Assembly (NCBI RefSeq): GCF_030812255.1
Contig: NZ_JAUSSH010000001.1
Coordinates: 372,001 to 436,000 of the forward strand
Direction: 5' to 3'
From: Paeniglutamicibacter psychrophenolicus
Lineage (GTDB): Bacteria; Actinomycetota; Actinomycetes; Actinomycetales; Micrococcaceae
Length of the DNA: 64,000 bases
Shown here: positions 45,292 through 54,934 of the stretch, in pieces
How positions within the stretch are numbered: position 1 is the stretch's first letter
How the letters are laid out: every line of letters starts with the position of its first letter
The notes under the pieces: model-generated
Database searches by the model: none
What the model saw: the letters and a program-made list of their open reading frames with translations, nothing else
Told to the model about the DNA's origin: nothing
Program-made: the position numbers and the translations under genes

Positions 45292-46377
45292 CTACCGGGA
45301 ATCGGCCGTGGCGGTATCGGTGGCCGCGGCTTCCCGGAGCCTGCCGGCGGCAACGGCGGCGGCACGCCCGGCACGGGTCGCCCCGATGGTGGACGCCGAG
45401 GCGCCGTACCCGACCAGGAACAGGCCCGGCACCTTGGGAACAGACACCGAATCCTGACCCATGAGGATCCCGCCGCCGGGCTCGCGCAGGCCCAGCGGAA
45501 CCAGGTGGTCAAGTGAAGCACGGAACCCGGTGGCCCACAGGATCACGTCGATCTCCTCGGTGCTGCCGTCGGCGAAGGTGACCGAGCGGGCAGAGAGCGA
45601 ATCGATCGCACCGCGGGAGACCAGCACCCCCGAATCGATGCCCTCCTGGTAAAAATCGGTCAGGGGGAGGCCCGTCACCGAGACCACGGACAGCGGCGGC
45701 AATCCGGCACGGGTACGCGCATTGACGTTGTTCTCAACCTCAAGGCCCCACGCCTTGTTCTGTGGCGTTTCCCTCCACTGCGGCGCTCGCCGAGTGGACC
45801 ATAGGGTGTCAATGCCCAGCGTGGAAAGCTGCAGGAGGAACTGGGCGGCGCTGGTTCCCCCGCCCACCACCAGCACGCGTTGTCCCAGGAACTCCTCCGG
45901 CGCCTTGAAGTTGCGGGTGTGCAGCTGGCGGCCGGTGAATTCGCGTTGCCCGGGGTAAAACGGCCAATACGGCTTGTCCCACGTTCCGGTGGCATTGATC
46001 ACCGTGGCCGCGCGAATGGCGCGTCCGTCGGTGGCAGTGATCGTGAATCCGTCCTCGAGGGAACCCGTGACGTTGCGCACCTTGAACGGACGGACCACCG
46101 GCAGGGCAAAGGCCAACTCGTAGGCCCCGTAGTACCGGGCAACCACTGCCGAGGCCGGCTCCCGGGGGTCCGGGGTTGCAAGGTCCATGCCGGGCAGCGG
46201 GTGCAGCCCGTGGGCACGGTCAAAAGTCAATGAATCCCAGCGGTGGCGCCATGCCCCGCCCGGGCCGTCGTTGGCGTCCAGCACCACGAAGTCCTCGTGG
46301 GGAACAAGGCCCCTGCGCCGCAAATGGTGGGCCGCCGAGAGCCCTGCCTGCCCGGCACCGATGACGACCGTGCTCAT
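45292..46377 (-). CDS. FAD/NAD(P)-binding flavoprotein monooxygenase-like protein
   Basis: 361 residues from ATG 46377 (AGGAAA just upstream). Two dinucleotide-binding motifs: STVVIGAGQAGLSAAHHL for FAD and VLVVGGGTSAAQFLLQL for NADPH. FVVLDANDGPGGAWRHRW is the GG motif after the FAD loop, and ATGTWDKPYWP and ILWATGFRASLDHL are the ATG stretches of CzcO/Baeyer-Villiger-type proteins. The fingerprint FxGxxxHxxxW is not intact (it reads FTGRQLHTRNFK), so classic Baeyer-Villiger activity is doubtful. It is divergent from glyA and its ZTP riboswitch. Confidence 0.88.
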   Translation of the reverse strand: MSTVVIGAGQAGLSAAHHLRRRGLVPHEDFVVLDANDGPGGAWRHRWDSLTFDRAHGLHPLPGMDLATPDPREPASAVVARYYGAYELAFALPVVRPFKVRNVTGSLEDGFTITATDGRAIRAATVINATGTWDKPYWPFYPGQREFTGRQLHTRNFKAPEEFLGQRVLVVGGGTSAAQFLLQLSTLGIDTLWSTRRAPQWRETPQNKAWGLEVENNVNARTRAGLPPLSVVSVTGLPLTDFYQEGIDSGVLVSRGAIDSLSARSVTFADGSTEEIDVILWATGFRASLDHLVPLGLREPGGGILMGQDSVSVPKVPGLFLVGYGASASTIGATRAGRAAAVAAGRLREAAATDTATADSR

Positions 46378-46494
46378 TTTCCTGCTCGTGGACCGCATTC
46401 CCGGGTCCCTCCTTCAAGGACGTATCAGTTGAAGATTCAACGTTCTTAGTGTGTAACAGTCCCAACCACGGTCCTATTCCGACTAATATTGAAT

Positions 46495-46576
46495 GGTGTC
46501 GCGACTGGCGTTGGGTGGGGTGAACCACCGGGGAACGGCACATGAGCTAACCACGGACCGCGCGCCTGGGTCCGGG
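46495..46576 (+). promoter_or_regulatory. ZTP (pfl) riboswitch upstream of glyA-folD
   Basis: The plus strand has the ZTP landmarks in order: GTCGCGACTGGCG, a pairing segment GGGTGGGGTGAACCACC, CCGGGGAACGGCAC and, after a linker, the second half CCGCGCGCCTGGGTC with its conserved CGCCUGGGC-like box. ZTP riboswitches sense the purine intermediate ZMP/ZTP, which builds up when 10-formyl-THF is short, and turn on folate one-carbon genes. GlyA and FolD are classic targets. About 65 bp separate it from the glyA start; no clear terminator was located, so control may act on translation. Confidence 0.88.
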
Positions 46577-46640
46577 GGTTGAATGTTTCGCAATGTGTAC
46601 CTGCCCGAAGACCAACCCTCACCCACTGGAGTTCAACATC

Positions 46641-47927
46641 ATGAGCAAGAATCCCGTGACCAACCAATCCCTCGCAGAGCTCGATCCGGAAATCGCCGAG
46701 GTCCTCAGGCTTGAGCTGGGCCGCCAGCGCGACACCCTGGAAATGATCGCCTCCGAGAACTTCGCCCCGCGCGCCGTCCTTGAGGCCCAGGGCTCGGTCC
46801 TGACCAACAAGTACGCCGAGGGCTACCCGGGCCGCCGCTACTACGGCGGCTGCGAGCACGTGGACGTGGCCGAGAACCTGGCCATCGAGCGCGTAAAGAC
46901 CCTCTTTGGTTCCAAGTTCGCCAACGTCCAGCCGCACTCCGGTGCCTCGGCCAACGCCGCGGCCCTCTCGGCCATGATCGAACCGGGCGACAAGATCCTG
47001 GGCCTGTCCCTGGCACACGGCGGACACCTGACCCACGGCATGAAGCTGAACTTCTCCGGCAAGCTCTACAAGGTGGCCGCCTACGAGGTCGATCCGGAAA
47101 CCTTCCGCGTGGACATGGTCAAGCTCCGTGCCCAGGCCATCGCCGAGAAGCCGCAGGTCATCATCGCCGGCTGGTCCGCCTACCCGCGCCAGCTCGACTT
47201 CGCCGAGTTCCGCGCCATCGCCGACGAAGTCGGCGCCAAGCTCTGGGTCGACATGGCCCACTTCGCCGGACTGGTCGCTGCCGGACTGCACCCGAACCCG
47301 GTCCCGTACGCCGACGTGGTCACCTCCACCGTGCACAAGACCCTTGCAGGTCCGCGCTCGGGCCTGATCCTGACCAACGATCCGGACCTGGCCAAGAAGA
47401 TCAACTCCAACGTCTTCCCCGGGCACCAGGGCGGACCGCTGATGCACGCGATCGCCGGCAAGGCCGTGGCCTTCAAGATCGCCGCCGGCGAGGAATTCAA
47501 GCAGCGCCAGGTCCTGACCCTCGAGGGTGCCAAGATCCTGGCCGAGCGCCTCACCGCCGAGGATGTCACCGCGGCCGGCGTCTCGGTGCTCACCGGCGGC
47601 ACCGACGTGCACCTGGTCCTGGTGGACCTGCGCAACTCGGAGCTCGACGGCAAGCAGGCCGAGGACCTGCTGCATGAAATCGGGATCACCGTGAACCGCA
47701 ACTCGGTGCCCTTCGACCCGCGCCCGCCGATGACCACCTCGGGCCTGCGCATCGGCACCCCGGCACTGGCCACCCGCGGCTTCGACGCCGCGGCCTTCAC
47801 CGAGGTCGCCGACGTCATCGGTGTCGCGCTGCGCGACGGGCAGAACGCAGATACGGCCGCACTGGCCGCGCGCGTGGACACCTTGGCCAAGGCCTTCCCG
47901 CTCTATGACGGCCTCGAAGACTGGTAA
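46641..47927 (+). CDS. glyA: serine hydroxymethyltransferase
   Basis: 428 residues from ATG 46641, as in other GlyA proteins; CTGGAG lies 12 bp upstream. PLP enzyme converting serine and THF to glycine and 5,10-methylene-THF. Hallmarks: [40 protein letters not shown], the PLP lysine in [27 protein letters not shown] and [15 protein letters not shown]. It is co-transcribed with folD (83-bp gap) under the ZTP riboswitch, so the two make and oxidise the same C1 unit. Confidence 0.98.
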   Translation: MSKNPVTNQSLAELDPEIAEVLRLELGRQRDTLEMIASENFAPRAVLEAQGSVLTNKYAEGYPGRRYYGGCEHVDVAENLAIERVKTLFGSKFANVQPHSGASANAAALSAMIEPGDKILGLSLAHGGHLTHGMKLNFSGKLYKVAAYEVDPETFRVDMVKLRAQAIAEKPQVIIAGWSAYPRQLDFAEFRAIADEVGAKLWVDMAHFAGLVAAGLHPNPVPYADVVTSTVHKTLAGPRSGLILTNDPDLAKKINSNVFPGHQGGPLMHAIAGKAVAFKIAAGEEFKQRQVLTLEGAKILAERLTAEDVTAAGVSVLTGGTDVHLVLVDLRNSELDGKQAEDLLHEIGITVNRNSVPFDPRPPMTTSGLRIGTPALATRGFDAAAFTEVADVIGVALRDGQNADTAALAARVDTLAKAFPLYDGLEDW

Positions 47928-48009
47928 TCGGCCACCGGCCCCCAACCCGGCACGGCCGCCGCTACAGCGTGCGCCTGCAACCACTTTCCCGAACGGAGCA
48001 CCACCACCC

Positions 48010-48891
48010 ATGACTGCACAGATCCTTGACGGCAAGGCAACCGCAAAGGCCATCAAGGCCGAACTGACCGAACGCGTCGCGGCCCTGGCCGCACGCGGCG
48101 TCACCCCCGGCCTGGGCACCATCCTGGTCGGATCCGACCCCGGATCCACCTGGTACGTCGGCGGCAAGCACAAGGACTGCGCGGAGGTCGGCATCAAGTC
48201 GATCCGCGTGGACCTGCCCGAGGACACCACCCAGGAAGAACTGTTGGCCAAGGTCCGCGAGCTGAACGAGAACCCGGAATGCACCGGCTACATCGTCCAG
48301 CTGCCGCTGCCGGCGCACATCGATACGGACGTCGTCCTCGAGGCCATGGACCCGGCCAAGGACGCCGACGGCCTGCACCCGATGAATCTGGGCCGCCTGG
48401 TCGCCAACGTCAACCGTCCGATGACCTCGCCGTTGCCGTGCACGCCCAAGGGCTGCGTGGTGCTCCTGGAACGCCACGGCATCGATTTGAACGGCAAGAA
48501 CGTGCTGGTCGTGGGCCGCGGGGTGACCATTGGCCGCCCGATCGGGCTGCTGCTGACCCGCCGCGACATCAATGCGACGGTCACCCTGGCTCACACCGGA
48601 ACCAAGGACCTGGCCAAGCACCTCGCCGAGGCCGACGTGGTGGTTGCCGCCGCGGGACAACCGCACATGATCAAGGCCAAGGACCTCAAGCCAGGCGCGA
48701 TCGTGCTGGACGTGGGCGTCTCGCGCGTCAACGACGAGAACGGCAAGGCCGTTGTCACCGGCGACGTGGAACCGGCAGCCCACGAGGTGGCCTCCTGGAT
48801 CTCCCCGAACCCGGGCGGCGTGGGCCCGATGACCCGTGCGATGCTGCTGGCCAACGTGGTCGAGTCCGCGGAGCGCGCGGCCGGACTGTAA
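48010..48891 (+). CDS. folD: methylenetetrahydrofolate dehydrogenase/cyclohydrolase
   Basis: 293 residues from ATG 48010. Bifunctional enzyme turning 5,10-methylene-THF into 10-formyl-THF with NADP+. Seen: the [21 protein letters not shown] lysine motif (usual Y..K catalytic pair is YVGGKHK), [40 protein letters not shown] and the Rossmann [16 protein letters not shown]. The last motif has VTIG where many enzymes have S.IVG. It lies after glyA and before a strong terminator at 48915. Confidence 0.97.
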   Translation: MTAQILDGKATAKAIKAELTERVAALAARGVTPGLGTILVGSDPGSTWYVGGKHKDCAEVGIKSIRVDLPEDTTQEELLAKVRELNENPECTGYIVQLPLPAHIDTDVVLEAMDPAKDADGLHPMNLGRLVANVNRPMTSPLPCTPKGCVVLLERHGIDLNGKNVLVVGRGVTIGRPIGLLLTRRDINATVTLAHTGTKDLAKHLAEADVVVAAAGQPHMIKAKDLKPGAIVLDVGVSRVNDENGKAVVTGDVEPAAHEVASWISPNPGGVGPMTRAMLLANVVESAERAAGL

Positions 48892-48914
48892 ACAAGTCCG
48901 CCACGGAACGACGA

Positions 48915-48962
48915 CGGCCCGTGTATGGTCCCCTTCAACCGAAGGGGACCATACACGGGCCG
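48915..48962 (+). terminator. terminator of glyA-folD
   Basis: The 22-nt arms at 48915-48936 and 48941-48962 (begins GAAGGGGACC) are exact inverted repeats with a 4-nt loop, followed by CTTGTTTTCC. Confidence 0.9.
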
Positions 48963-49127
48963 CTTGTTTTCCGTCGCGCCAAAGCTTTCCGGGATCGTCG
49001 AAGCATCGCCGGAGTCCATGCATGACCTTGGACGCAAGGTTGATAATTGTGCGTTCGGTGGATAATCTCTAGGTGACTCGGTCCCTTGGGGGGACGGGGC
49101 TTGTCGTGAATTTGGGGAAATTACGTC

Positions 49128-51293
49128 ATGAGTCTGCATTTGCGTGGAACAGCAAAACGAATTGTCCTGTTGATCGTCGTGTGCCTGGGATTCGTGGCGG
49201 TCATTGCCGGGACCGCGGGGTACCCCAAAGTGCCGCGTGAAGCACAGATTGTGTCGCATTTCCCCCGTGACGGGGCAATGGCCGTGTCCCGGACAGCCGC
49301 TGTGGTCGCTTGGATGGACCGACCGATCGATGAGGTTTCCGGTGATTTGGGCCTGCAGTTGCTGGACCAGCAGGGGAATGCGGTCGATGGCGCACTCGAG
49401 GTCGGTGCTGATCGGGAATCGATCATCTTCGAGCCGGCCGCGGCACTGGCCCCCGGAAGCTACCTCGCCTCGCTGAATGCCACGGCAGCACCGTCCGCAA
49501 GCGGCGCTGCGCTCGGTACATGGACTTTTTTCGTGCCGGAAAAACCGTCCCTCGACCAGGGGCCCGATGGCTCGATCTTGCTGGTCGTCGACGAATCCAG
49601 TGAATTCTCGGCGCAGTACGCCGAGATACTCCGCATGGAGGGACTGAACAGCTTCGAAACCACCACGGTTGAGGACCTCACGCCGCAGTTGCTGGAAGCC
49701 CACGAGCTGGCAATCCTGGCCGCCGGCACGGTGGGCGCGGGAACGGCCAAGATGTTCTCCGACTGGGTCGAAAACGAAAACGGCAACCTCATTGCCATGG
49801 AGCCAACCGGACAGATCGCAGAGCTCGCCGGCGTCGTGAACCACGGACCGGATGTCTCCGACGGATACATCCACATCGACACGTCCCAAGCACCGGGCAA
49901 GGGCATAACATCCGATTCCCTCCAATTCCACGGCGACTCCTCGCGGCTGGAGCTCAAGAGCGGCACACGTGCCATCGCTTCGCAAGGTTCCACCGCGTGG
50001 AGTACCGACGGCGGCCCGGCGGTCACGGTGAAGCCGGGAATCGACGGGCGAGGCACCGTGGCCGCATATTCCTTCAACCTGGCCAAGTCAACGGTCCTGA
50101 CCCGGCAGGGCAACCCCGAATGGGCCGGCCAGGAACGGGACGGCATCGCGCCCATACGCCCTGATGATTTGTTCTTTGGTGGCGATGAGAGCGACTACCT
50201 GGACTTGGAGAAGGTGCACATCCCGCAGGCTGACGAGCATCTGCGGTTGCTCTCCAACCTCATTGGATATGTGAATCAGGGCAACGGGCCCATGCCGAAA
50301 TTCTGGTACCTCCCGAATTTCTCCAAGGCGGCGTTGGTCATGGCCGCGGACGACCATGGCACCGTAGATGGAACGCGCAGGATGTTTGAGCGGCTCAGCG
50401 AGCTGAGCCCGAAGGACTGTTCCGTCGAACAGTGGGAATGCCTGCGGGCAACATCGTGGCTGTATCCGGAATCGGGGCTGACTCCCGCAAACGCCGAGTC
50501 TTACTCCGCTAGTGGATTCGATATCGGTGCGCATGTGACGACGGGGTGTGAGGACTGGGACGCGAAGTCCCTGACACTGGCGTTCTCCAAATCCCTGGGG
50601 GAGTTCAGGAAGAAGTACCCCGGACTTCCTGCCCAAACGGGAAACCGGCTGCATTGCATCGCCTGGAGCCAGTGGTCGACGCAAGCCAGCACCGAGCGCA
50701 GCTGGGGCATGCGCATCGACATGAATTACTACTACTGGCCGGGCGACTGGATCCGGCAGCGGGCCGGATTCATGACCGGATCGGGATTCCCGATGCGTTT
50801 CAGCGACCCGGAAGGAAACCTCATCAACGTGTACCAGCAAGAGACCCACCTGGTGGATGAGGTTTTTGCGGATCATCCCGAAGCGGTGGAACAACTGCTG
50901 GAACGCGCCACGGGTCCCGAGGGCTTCTACGGAGCATTCGGAACACACGTGGATTTCAGCACGGGTTTCGATATCGACCTGATTGACATGGCCATCCGCC
51001 AATCCATACCCCTGATCTCCGCCAAGCAGGCCCTGGAATGGACGGATGCCAGGAACGCATCGAGCTTCAAAACCATGAATTGGGAAGATGGCGAGTTGTC
51101 GTTCGAACTGGATATCAACGGAAAGACGCACGGCATGCTCAAGACGATGCTGCCTATCGAGTCGAACCAAGGCACGCTCACCGGTATCCGGTCCGGGGGA
51201 CTGGCAATCGACCTAGACAGGGAAACGATCAAGGGCGTCGACTACGCAATCTTCACCGGGGCAAGTGGAACGTACACGGCGACCTACCGGTAG
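49128..51293 (+). CDS. large exported protein: Ig-like, amidotransferase-like and deacetylase-like regions
   Basis: 721 residues, starting at ATG 49128. Residues 10-30 (RIVLLIVVCLGFVAVIAG) form an uncleaved signal anchor or signal peptide. Residues about 38-130 look like a bacterial Ig-like (Big_5) domain (VSHFPRDGAMAVSRTAAVVAWMDRPI). Residues about 145-340 resemble a class-I-amidotransferase-like fold (ILLVVDESSEFSAQYAEIL). The C-terminal half (about 395-720) has KAALVMAADDHGTVDGTRR (near 400-418) and GFDIGAHVTTGCEDW, reminiscent of the metal site in polysaccharide deacetylases. Exact enzyme class is unclear. It stands alone and is probably an envelope-associated carbohydrate-modifying protein. 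Confidence 0.7.
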   Translation: MSLHLRGTAKRIVLLIVVCLGFVAVIAGTAGYPKVPREAQIVSHFPRDGAMAVSRTAAVVAWMDRPIDEVSGDLGLQLLDQQGNAVDGALEVGADRESIIFEPAAALAPGSYLASLNATAAPSASGAALGTWTFFVPEKPSLDQGPDGSILLVVDESSEFSAQYAEILRMEGLNSFETTTVEDLTPQLLEAHELAILAAGTVGAGTAKMFSDWVENENGNLIAMEPTGQIAELAGVVNHGPDVSDGYIHIDTSQAPGKGITSDSLQFHGDSSRLELKSGTRAIASQGSTAWSTDGGPAVTVKPGIDGRGTVAAYSFNLAKSTVLTRQGNPEWAGQERDGIAPIRPDDLFFGGDESDYLDLEKVHIPQADEHLRLLSNLIGYVNQGNGPMPKFWYLPNFSKAALVMAADDHGTVDGTRRMFERLSELSPKDCSVEQWECLRATSWLYPESGLTPANAESYSASGFDIGAHVTTGCEDWDAKSLTLAFSKSLGEFRKKYPGLPAQTGNRLHCIAWSQWSTQASTERSWGMRIDMNYYYWPGDWIRQRAGFMTGSGFPMRFSDPEGNLINVYQQETHLVDEVFADHPEAVEQLLERATGPEGFYGAFGTHVDFSTGFDIDLIDMAIRQSIPLISAKQALEWTDARNASSFKTMNWEDGELSFELDINGKTHGMLKTMLPIESNQGTLTGIRSGGLAIDLDRETIKGVDYAIFTGASGTYTATYR

Positions 51294-51369
51294 CCGCAGC
51301 ACACCCGAGAGGCACCCTCCGGGCACTTTCATGGAAACGACGCCGGGGATCCTTGCCTAGGATTGCTCC

Positions 51370-51978
51370 ATGACCACCGAGACCGCGCAGGCCCCTCGAC
51401 GGACCACGCCGGAACGCCTTCGGTGGGTCATCGGGCTGCTGGCGTTCGCAGCGGTTTGCTACACGGTCTTCGGCTGGTTGTTTGACCGAAGGATCCACGA
51501 CGAGTCGGGCAACCGGCTGGTCTTTTATCTGGGTTGGCAAGACAGGGAATTCGCGGCACTGGCTTTCGTACTCGGGGGACTGGCCGTCGGGACGGTGTTG
51601 CTGCTGCTGGTCGGGCCACCAGTCGCAGGAATACGCAACACCGCAGTCTTTGTCATTGTTCAGCTGTTGCTCTTTGCCGTGGGCATCGTGGCGTTGCTGA
51701 TCTGGGCGGTGGCGTGCCTTCTCATCATGATGGGTGCCGGGATGGGTTCGATGGATCCGGTCACCGCAACGGATGGCAAACGGGTACTCCTGGACCGCAG
51801 TGCGGTCGATGGAGATGTCCTCTCCATCTGGGTTCCGCATTCGCGGTTCATGTATGCGGAACTGCCCGACAGCAGCTTCCGGACGGGAAAATATGTCCAG
51901 AGCGAAGACTGCACCCTGAAAACAGATTCCGAACCGTGGGTCCTTTCCTGCCAGGGAATTCGAGTGTTGCTTGAGTAA
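51370..51978 (+). CDS. membrane protein of unknown function
   Basis: 202 residues with three or four transmembrane segments (about 17-35, 57-80, 86-120) followed by a 75-residue C-terminal part outside the membrane containing RVLLDRSAVDGDVLSIWVPHS and a Cys near residue 181. No family is recognised. It starts 76 bp after the large exported protein and could be co-transcribed. The next gene starts 313 bp away. Confidence 0.7.
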   Translation: MTTETAQAPRRTTPERLRWVIGLLAFAAVCYTVFGWLFDRRIHDESGNRLVFYLGWQDREFAALAFVLGGLAVGTVLLLLVGPPVAGIRNTAVFVIVQLLLFAVGIVALLIWAVACLLIMMGAGMGSMDPVTATDGKRVLLDRSAVDGDVLSIWVPHSRFMYAELPDSSFRTGKYVQSEDCTLKTDSEPWVLSCQGIRVLLE

Positions 51979-52291
51979 GACCGACGTATTCAGTTGCCTT
52001 CCCTGCTTCGGCACGCGCATGATCCAATGAACCACTCTCACGTGGTGAAGACTCCATCGGTGAGTCGTTGGCGATCCGGCGCTGCATGGCGAAACGTGTC
52101 TCGCAAATCCGATTGCGTCAGCGGAAACGGAAACAAGCAGCGGGATCCGTGACGCCCTGATGTTGAAACCGTCCGTGGAACCATGCATGCAAGGTTTCCA
52201 AGTCCACTGTGGCATGTACTCCCCATGTTGTATGTCCCGCTACGGCCGTAGCCGGATGAAGACCGATAGCGACTGCGAGTAGTCTCATCTC
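51979..52291. other. intergenic region before the two-component genes
   Basis: No supported gene. It presumably holds the promoter of the histidine kinase gene; no motif was picked out. Confidence 0.5.
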
Positions 52292-53419
52292 ATGATCAAT
52301 CGACGTCGTCCGCCGCTGGGCATCCTGCCGGTGGCCATGGCGGTTGTCCAGGTCGTGGGCACTCACTTTGCAGCGCAGCGATTTAACGAATCGCTTCCCT
52401 GGTTCGCTGTTCTTTTGCTGCTGGCGGGTCCGGCCCTGCTGCTTTTGCGCCGACGCACCCCCGGCCCCATGGTCGCCGGCATCGGCTTGGTGACCGTCGG
52501 CTACGTAGCGGCAGGTTTCCCCTGGGGGCCTTTCCCCTTTTCCTTTGCCGTGGGGCTCGTCGTGGCCGTCCTTGCCGGTGCCCGGTGGTGGGCGTGGGGG
52601 AGTGCTGCGGCTGCCGGTATCGGATTCCTGTTGCTGGCCATGCAGCATGGTGAAAGCACACGGGTCTTCTTTGTGCTGGTGTGGCTCATAGTCGTATTGC
52701 TGGTGGGTGAGCTGGGGCGCAGCGCCAAGACCCGGCGGGACGAGTACCGCAGGGCGTCCATGGAACGCGCCAGGCACCAGCGCGACGAGGAAAGATTGGT
52801 GCTGGCACGAGACATCCATGATGTCGTGGCGCATTCGCTGTCGATGATCAACGTGCAAGCCTCCGTGGCCCTTCACTTGGCCAAGAAGGGCGGCGACACC
52901 CAAGGCATGTACGAGGCCTTGGAAAATATCAAGACCGGTTCCAAGGAAGCCCTCTCCGAGGTGCGTGAGGTGTTGGCCGTCCTGCGCCAGGACGCGCCAC
53001 GGGTTCCCAGCCAGCGGCTTGAACAACTCGACGAGCTGGTGCAGCGGGTCCGCGGCGCCAACTTGTCCATCATCTTCACTCCGCCGGCGTTGCCGCCGCC
53101 CGGGTGGGTCGATGAGCGAGTGGAGAACATCCTCTATCGGGTGGTGCAGGAATCCCTGACCAATGTCGTGCGGCACGCCAAGGCGAGCCGCGTGGTGGTC
53201 GCCGTGCACCTGGACGACGCGCACGCCGCGGTCACCGTCACCGACGACGGAGTTGGTATTGGCATTGGCAACGAGGGAAACGGAATCGGCGGCATGCGCG
53301 AACGTCTGGGTGCACACGGCGGCACACTGACGATCGACGCGGCAAATGCACCGGGAGCACCGACTCCCGGAACCAGGATCAGCGCCTGGCTGCCGGCACC
53401 GGGAACGACGCGTGCCTGA
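52292..53419 (+). CDS. NarL-type sensor histidine kinase (HisKA_3)
   Basis: 375 residues. Four hydrophobic N-terminal helices (to about residue 145) and no large extracellular loop, so it probably senses a membrane or envelope signal. HisKA_3 H-box ARDIHDVVAHSLSMINVQAS and HATPase motifs VVQESLTNVVRHAKAS, VTDDGVGIGIG and GIGGMRERLGAHGG follow. The response regulator gene follows 37 bp downstream with its own AAGGAG, so the two form a pair (DesK/LiaS-like layout). Confidence 0.93.
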   Translation: MINRRRPPLGILPVAMAVVQVVGTHFAAQRFNESLPWFAVLLLLAGPALLLLRRRTPGPMVAGIGLVTVGYVAAGFPWGPFPFSFAVGLVVAVLAGARWWAWGSAAAAGIGFLLLAMQHGESTRVFFVLVWLIVVLLVGELGRSAKTRRDEYRRASMERARHQRDEERLVLARDIHDVVAHSLSMINVQASVALHLAKKGGDTQGMYEALENIKTGSKEALSEVREVLAVLRQDAPRVPSQRLEQLDELVQRVRGANLSIIFTPPALPPPGWVDERVENILYRVVQESLTNVVRHAKASRVVVAVHLDDAHAAVTVTDDGVGIGIGNEGNGIGGMRERLGAHGGTLTIDAANAPGAPTPGTRISAWLPAPGTTRA

Positions 53420-53456
53420 TACCCGGGCACCCCACGATACGAAGCCAAGGAGTCCC

Positions 53457-54158
53457 ATGATCGGCCTTCTCATTGTTGATGACCAATCGTTGATCCGGGC
53501 AGGCTTCTCCGCGCTGCTGGGCGCCGAGGACGACATGCAGGTACTGGGCCAGGCTTCCAACGGCCTACAAGCCCTGGCCCAGGCACGGGCATTGAAACCC
53601 AACATCGTGCTCATGGACATCCGCATGCCCCAGGGAGACGGCATTACGGCCGCGGCGGCAATCACCGCGGATCCCGACTTGGCCCACACCCGGATCATCA
53701 TGCTCACCACCTTCGAACTCGACGACTACATCCTCGATTCCATCCGTGCCGGGGCCTCCGGATTCCTGGTCAAGGACACCGAGCCGGAGGAATTGATCCA
53801 GGCCGTGCGGATCGTTGCGGCGGGGGACTCGCTGCTCTCGCCCTCGGTGACACGCAAGCTCCTGGCCCAGGTGGCCGCCACCCAGGCCCCGCCGACCACC
53901 AAGAGGCCTGCGGCCATGGACGTGCTGACCGAACGCGAGCGTGAGGTGTTGCTGCTCATTGGCACGGGCAAGAGCAACGCCGAAATCGCCGAGCAACTTT
54001 TCATCACTCCGCTCACGGCCAAGACCCATGTCTCCCGGATCATCGGGAAAATGGGCGTGCGTGACCGGACGGGGCTTGTGGTGATCGCCTACGAAAGCGG
54101 ACTGATCACTCCCGGCGCGCTGCCGGCCACGCAGGCGCCTCGACGCGACCGACCCTAA
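53457..54158 (+). CDS. LuxR/NarL-family response regulator
   Basis: 233 residues from ATG 53457 directly after AAGGAG. Receiver domain with IGLLIVDDQSLIRAGFSALL, phospho-acceptor Asp in NIVLMDIRMPQGDG and Lys in GASGFLVKD. LuxR helix-turn-helix at about 160-220: LTEREREVLLLIGTGKSNAE and TAKTHVSRIIGKMGVRDRT. Cognate partner of the kinase at 52292. A SHOCT gene and a desaturase gene follow; control of these is possible. Confidence 0.95.
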   Translation: MIGLLIVDDQSLIRAGFSALLGAEDDMQVLGQASNGLQALAQARALKPNIVLMDIRMPQGDGITAAAAITADPDLAHTRIIMLTTFELDDYILDSIRAGASGFLVKDTEPEELIQAVRIVAAGDSLLSPSVTRKLLAQVAATQAPPTTKRPAAMDVLTEREREVLLLIGTGKSNAEIAEQLFITPLTAKTHVSRIIGKMGVRDRTGLVVIAYESGLITPGALPATQAPRRDRP

Positions 54159-54315
54159 TCCGCGTGGCACCGGCAACTGCACCGGGTGGAGTACGCCGGG
54201 CAGTCCAAGGTGTCTCCACCCGGCCGATGCGGCAGGGGACCCCAAGGAACGAAAGTGGATGCATGGGGCAAGTGGCCTCGGAATCCGCAATCGATGCTTT
54301 GAGGAGCAACCCAAA

Positions 54316-54588
54316 ATGACAACCACGATTCTTCCCGCACTGGCAGCCATGCCGGTCCACGCCTGGGGACCGGGATACGGACCGGGCTGGTTCGTCCTGA
54401 TCCCGATCTTCTGGATCCTGCTCATCGGCTTCTTCATCTTCTTCAGCCGCCGCATGTATTGGCGCCACCGCGTCCAGGGTGATCCCATGAGCGCCGAGGG
54501 CGTGCTGCGCGAGCGCTACGCACGCGGAGAGGCCGATGAGACCGAGTACCGTCAACGCCTGGAAGTGTTGCGCGCGAATCGGAAATAA
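54316..54588 (+). CDS. small SHOCT-domain membrane protein
   Basis: 90 residues from ATG 54316 after GAGGAG. One transmembrane helix (WFVLIPIFWILLIGFFIFF) and a C-terminal SHOCT motif (VLRERYARGEADETEYRQRLEVL). Same design as the gene at 13607, though the two share little outside the motif. It lies 157 bp after the response regulator and is closed by a terminator. Confidence 0.88.
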   Translation: MTTTILPALAAMPVHAWGPGYGPGWFVLIPIFWILLIGFFIFFSRRMYWRHRVQGDPMSAEGVLRERYARGEADETEYRQRLEVLRANRK

Positions 54589-54611
54589 GTCCTTCGAGCG
54601 CCGTAGGCCGG

Positions 54612-54648
54612 CACCGAACCACGGGGGCAATCCACCCGTGGTTCGGTG
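54612..54648 (+). terminator. terminator of the SHOCT gene
   Basis: CACCGAACCACGGG (54612-54625) pairs exactly with CCCGTGGTTCGGTG (54635-54648); outer CCGG and CCGG segments may extend the stem. Confidence 0.8.
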
Positions 54649-54833
54649 TGTGCCGGGGCAAAAAGTACCTGGGTGACGCAGGCAACACATGCCGAAAGTG
54701 TTATATGTCGGGACTTGGGCAGGGTTGCAAAAAGGCCCGGAAATACGGGCCAACGCGCCTATTGCCGCGGGATTGCGGGAAGTTCATGCCCGAAAATGAA
54801 TCAGGATATTTGGTGTCACCTTGCAACGATCAG

Positions 54834-54853
54834 GTGCTACACATGCATAGCAC
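54834..54853. promoter_or_regulatory. 20-bp imperfect palindrome upstream of the desaturase
   Basis: GTGCTA and TAGCAC are exact inverted arms, and 16 of 20 positions are symmetric. It lies about 80 bp before the start codon. It could be a regulator operator, for example of the adjacent response regulator or a fatty-acid regulator; no evidence separates these. Confidence 0.45.
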
Positions 54854-54934
54854 GTAAGCTCATCAATATAGGAACCGAGATTTTCAGTTCTTACGACTGA
54901 AATCGTCGCCCTACTCGCCAATCGGGAGTGACCC

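Larger units (their letters stand above)
54589..54934. other. long leader region of the desaturase gene
   Basis: No gene. It holds the terminator at 54612-54648, a small hairpin (GGCCCG at 54734-54739 pairing with CGGGCC at 54746-54751) and a palindrome at 54834-54853. GGGAG at 54924-54928 precedes the desaturase start. The last 150 bp are more A/T-rich and probably carry the promoter. Confidence 0.55.

Noticed and set aside
46446-48284. Long minus-strand open frame opposite glyA
   Set aside because: Antisense shadow over a confident glyA-folD pair and its riboswitch.
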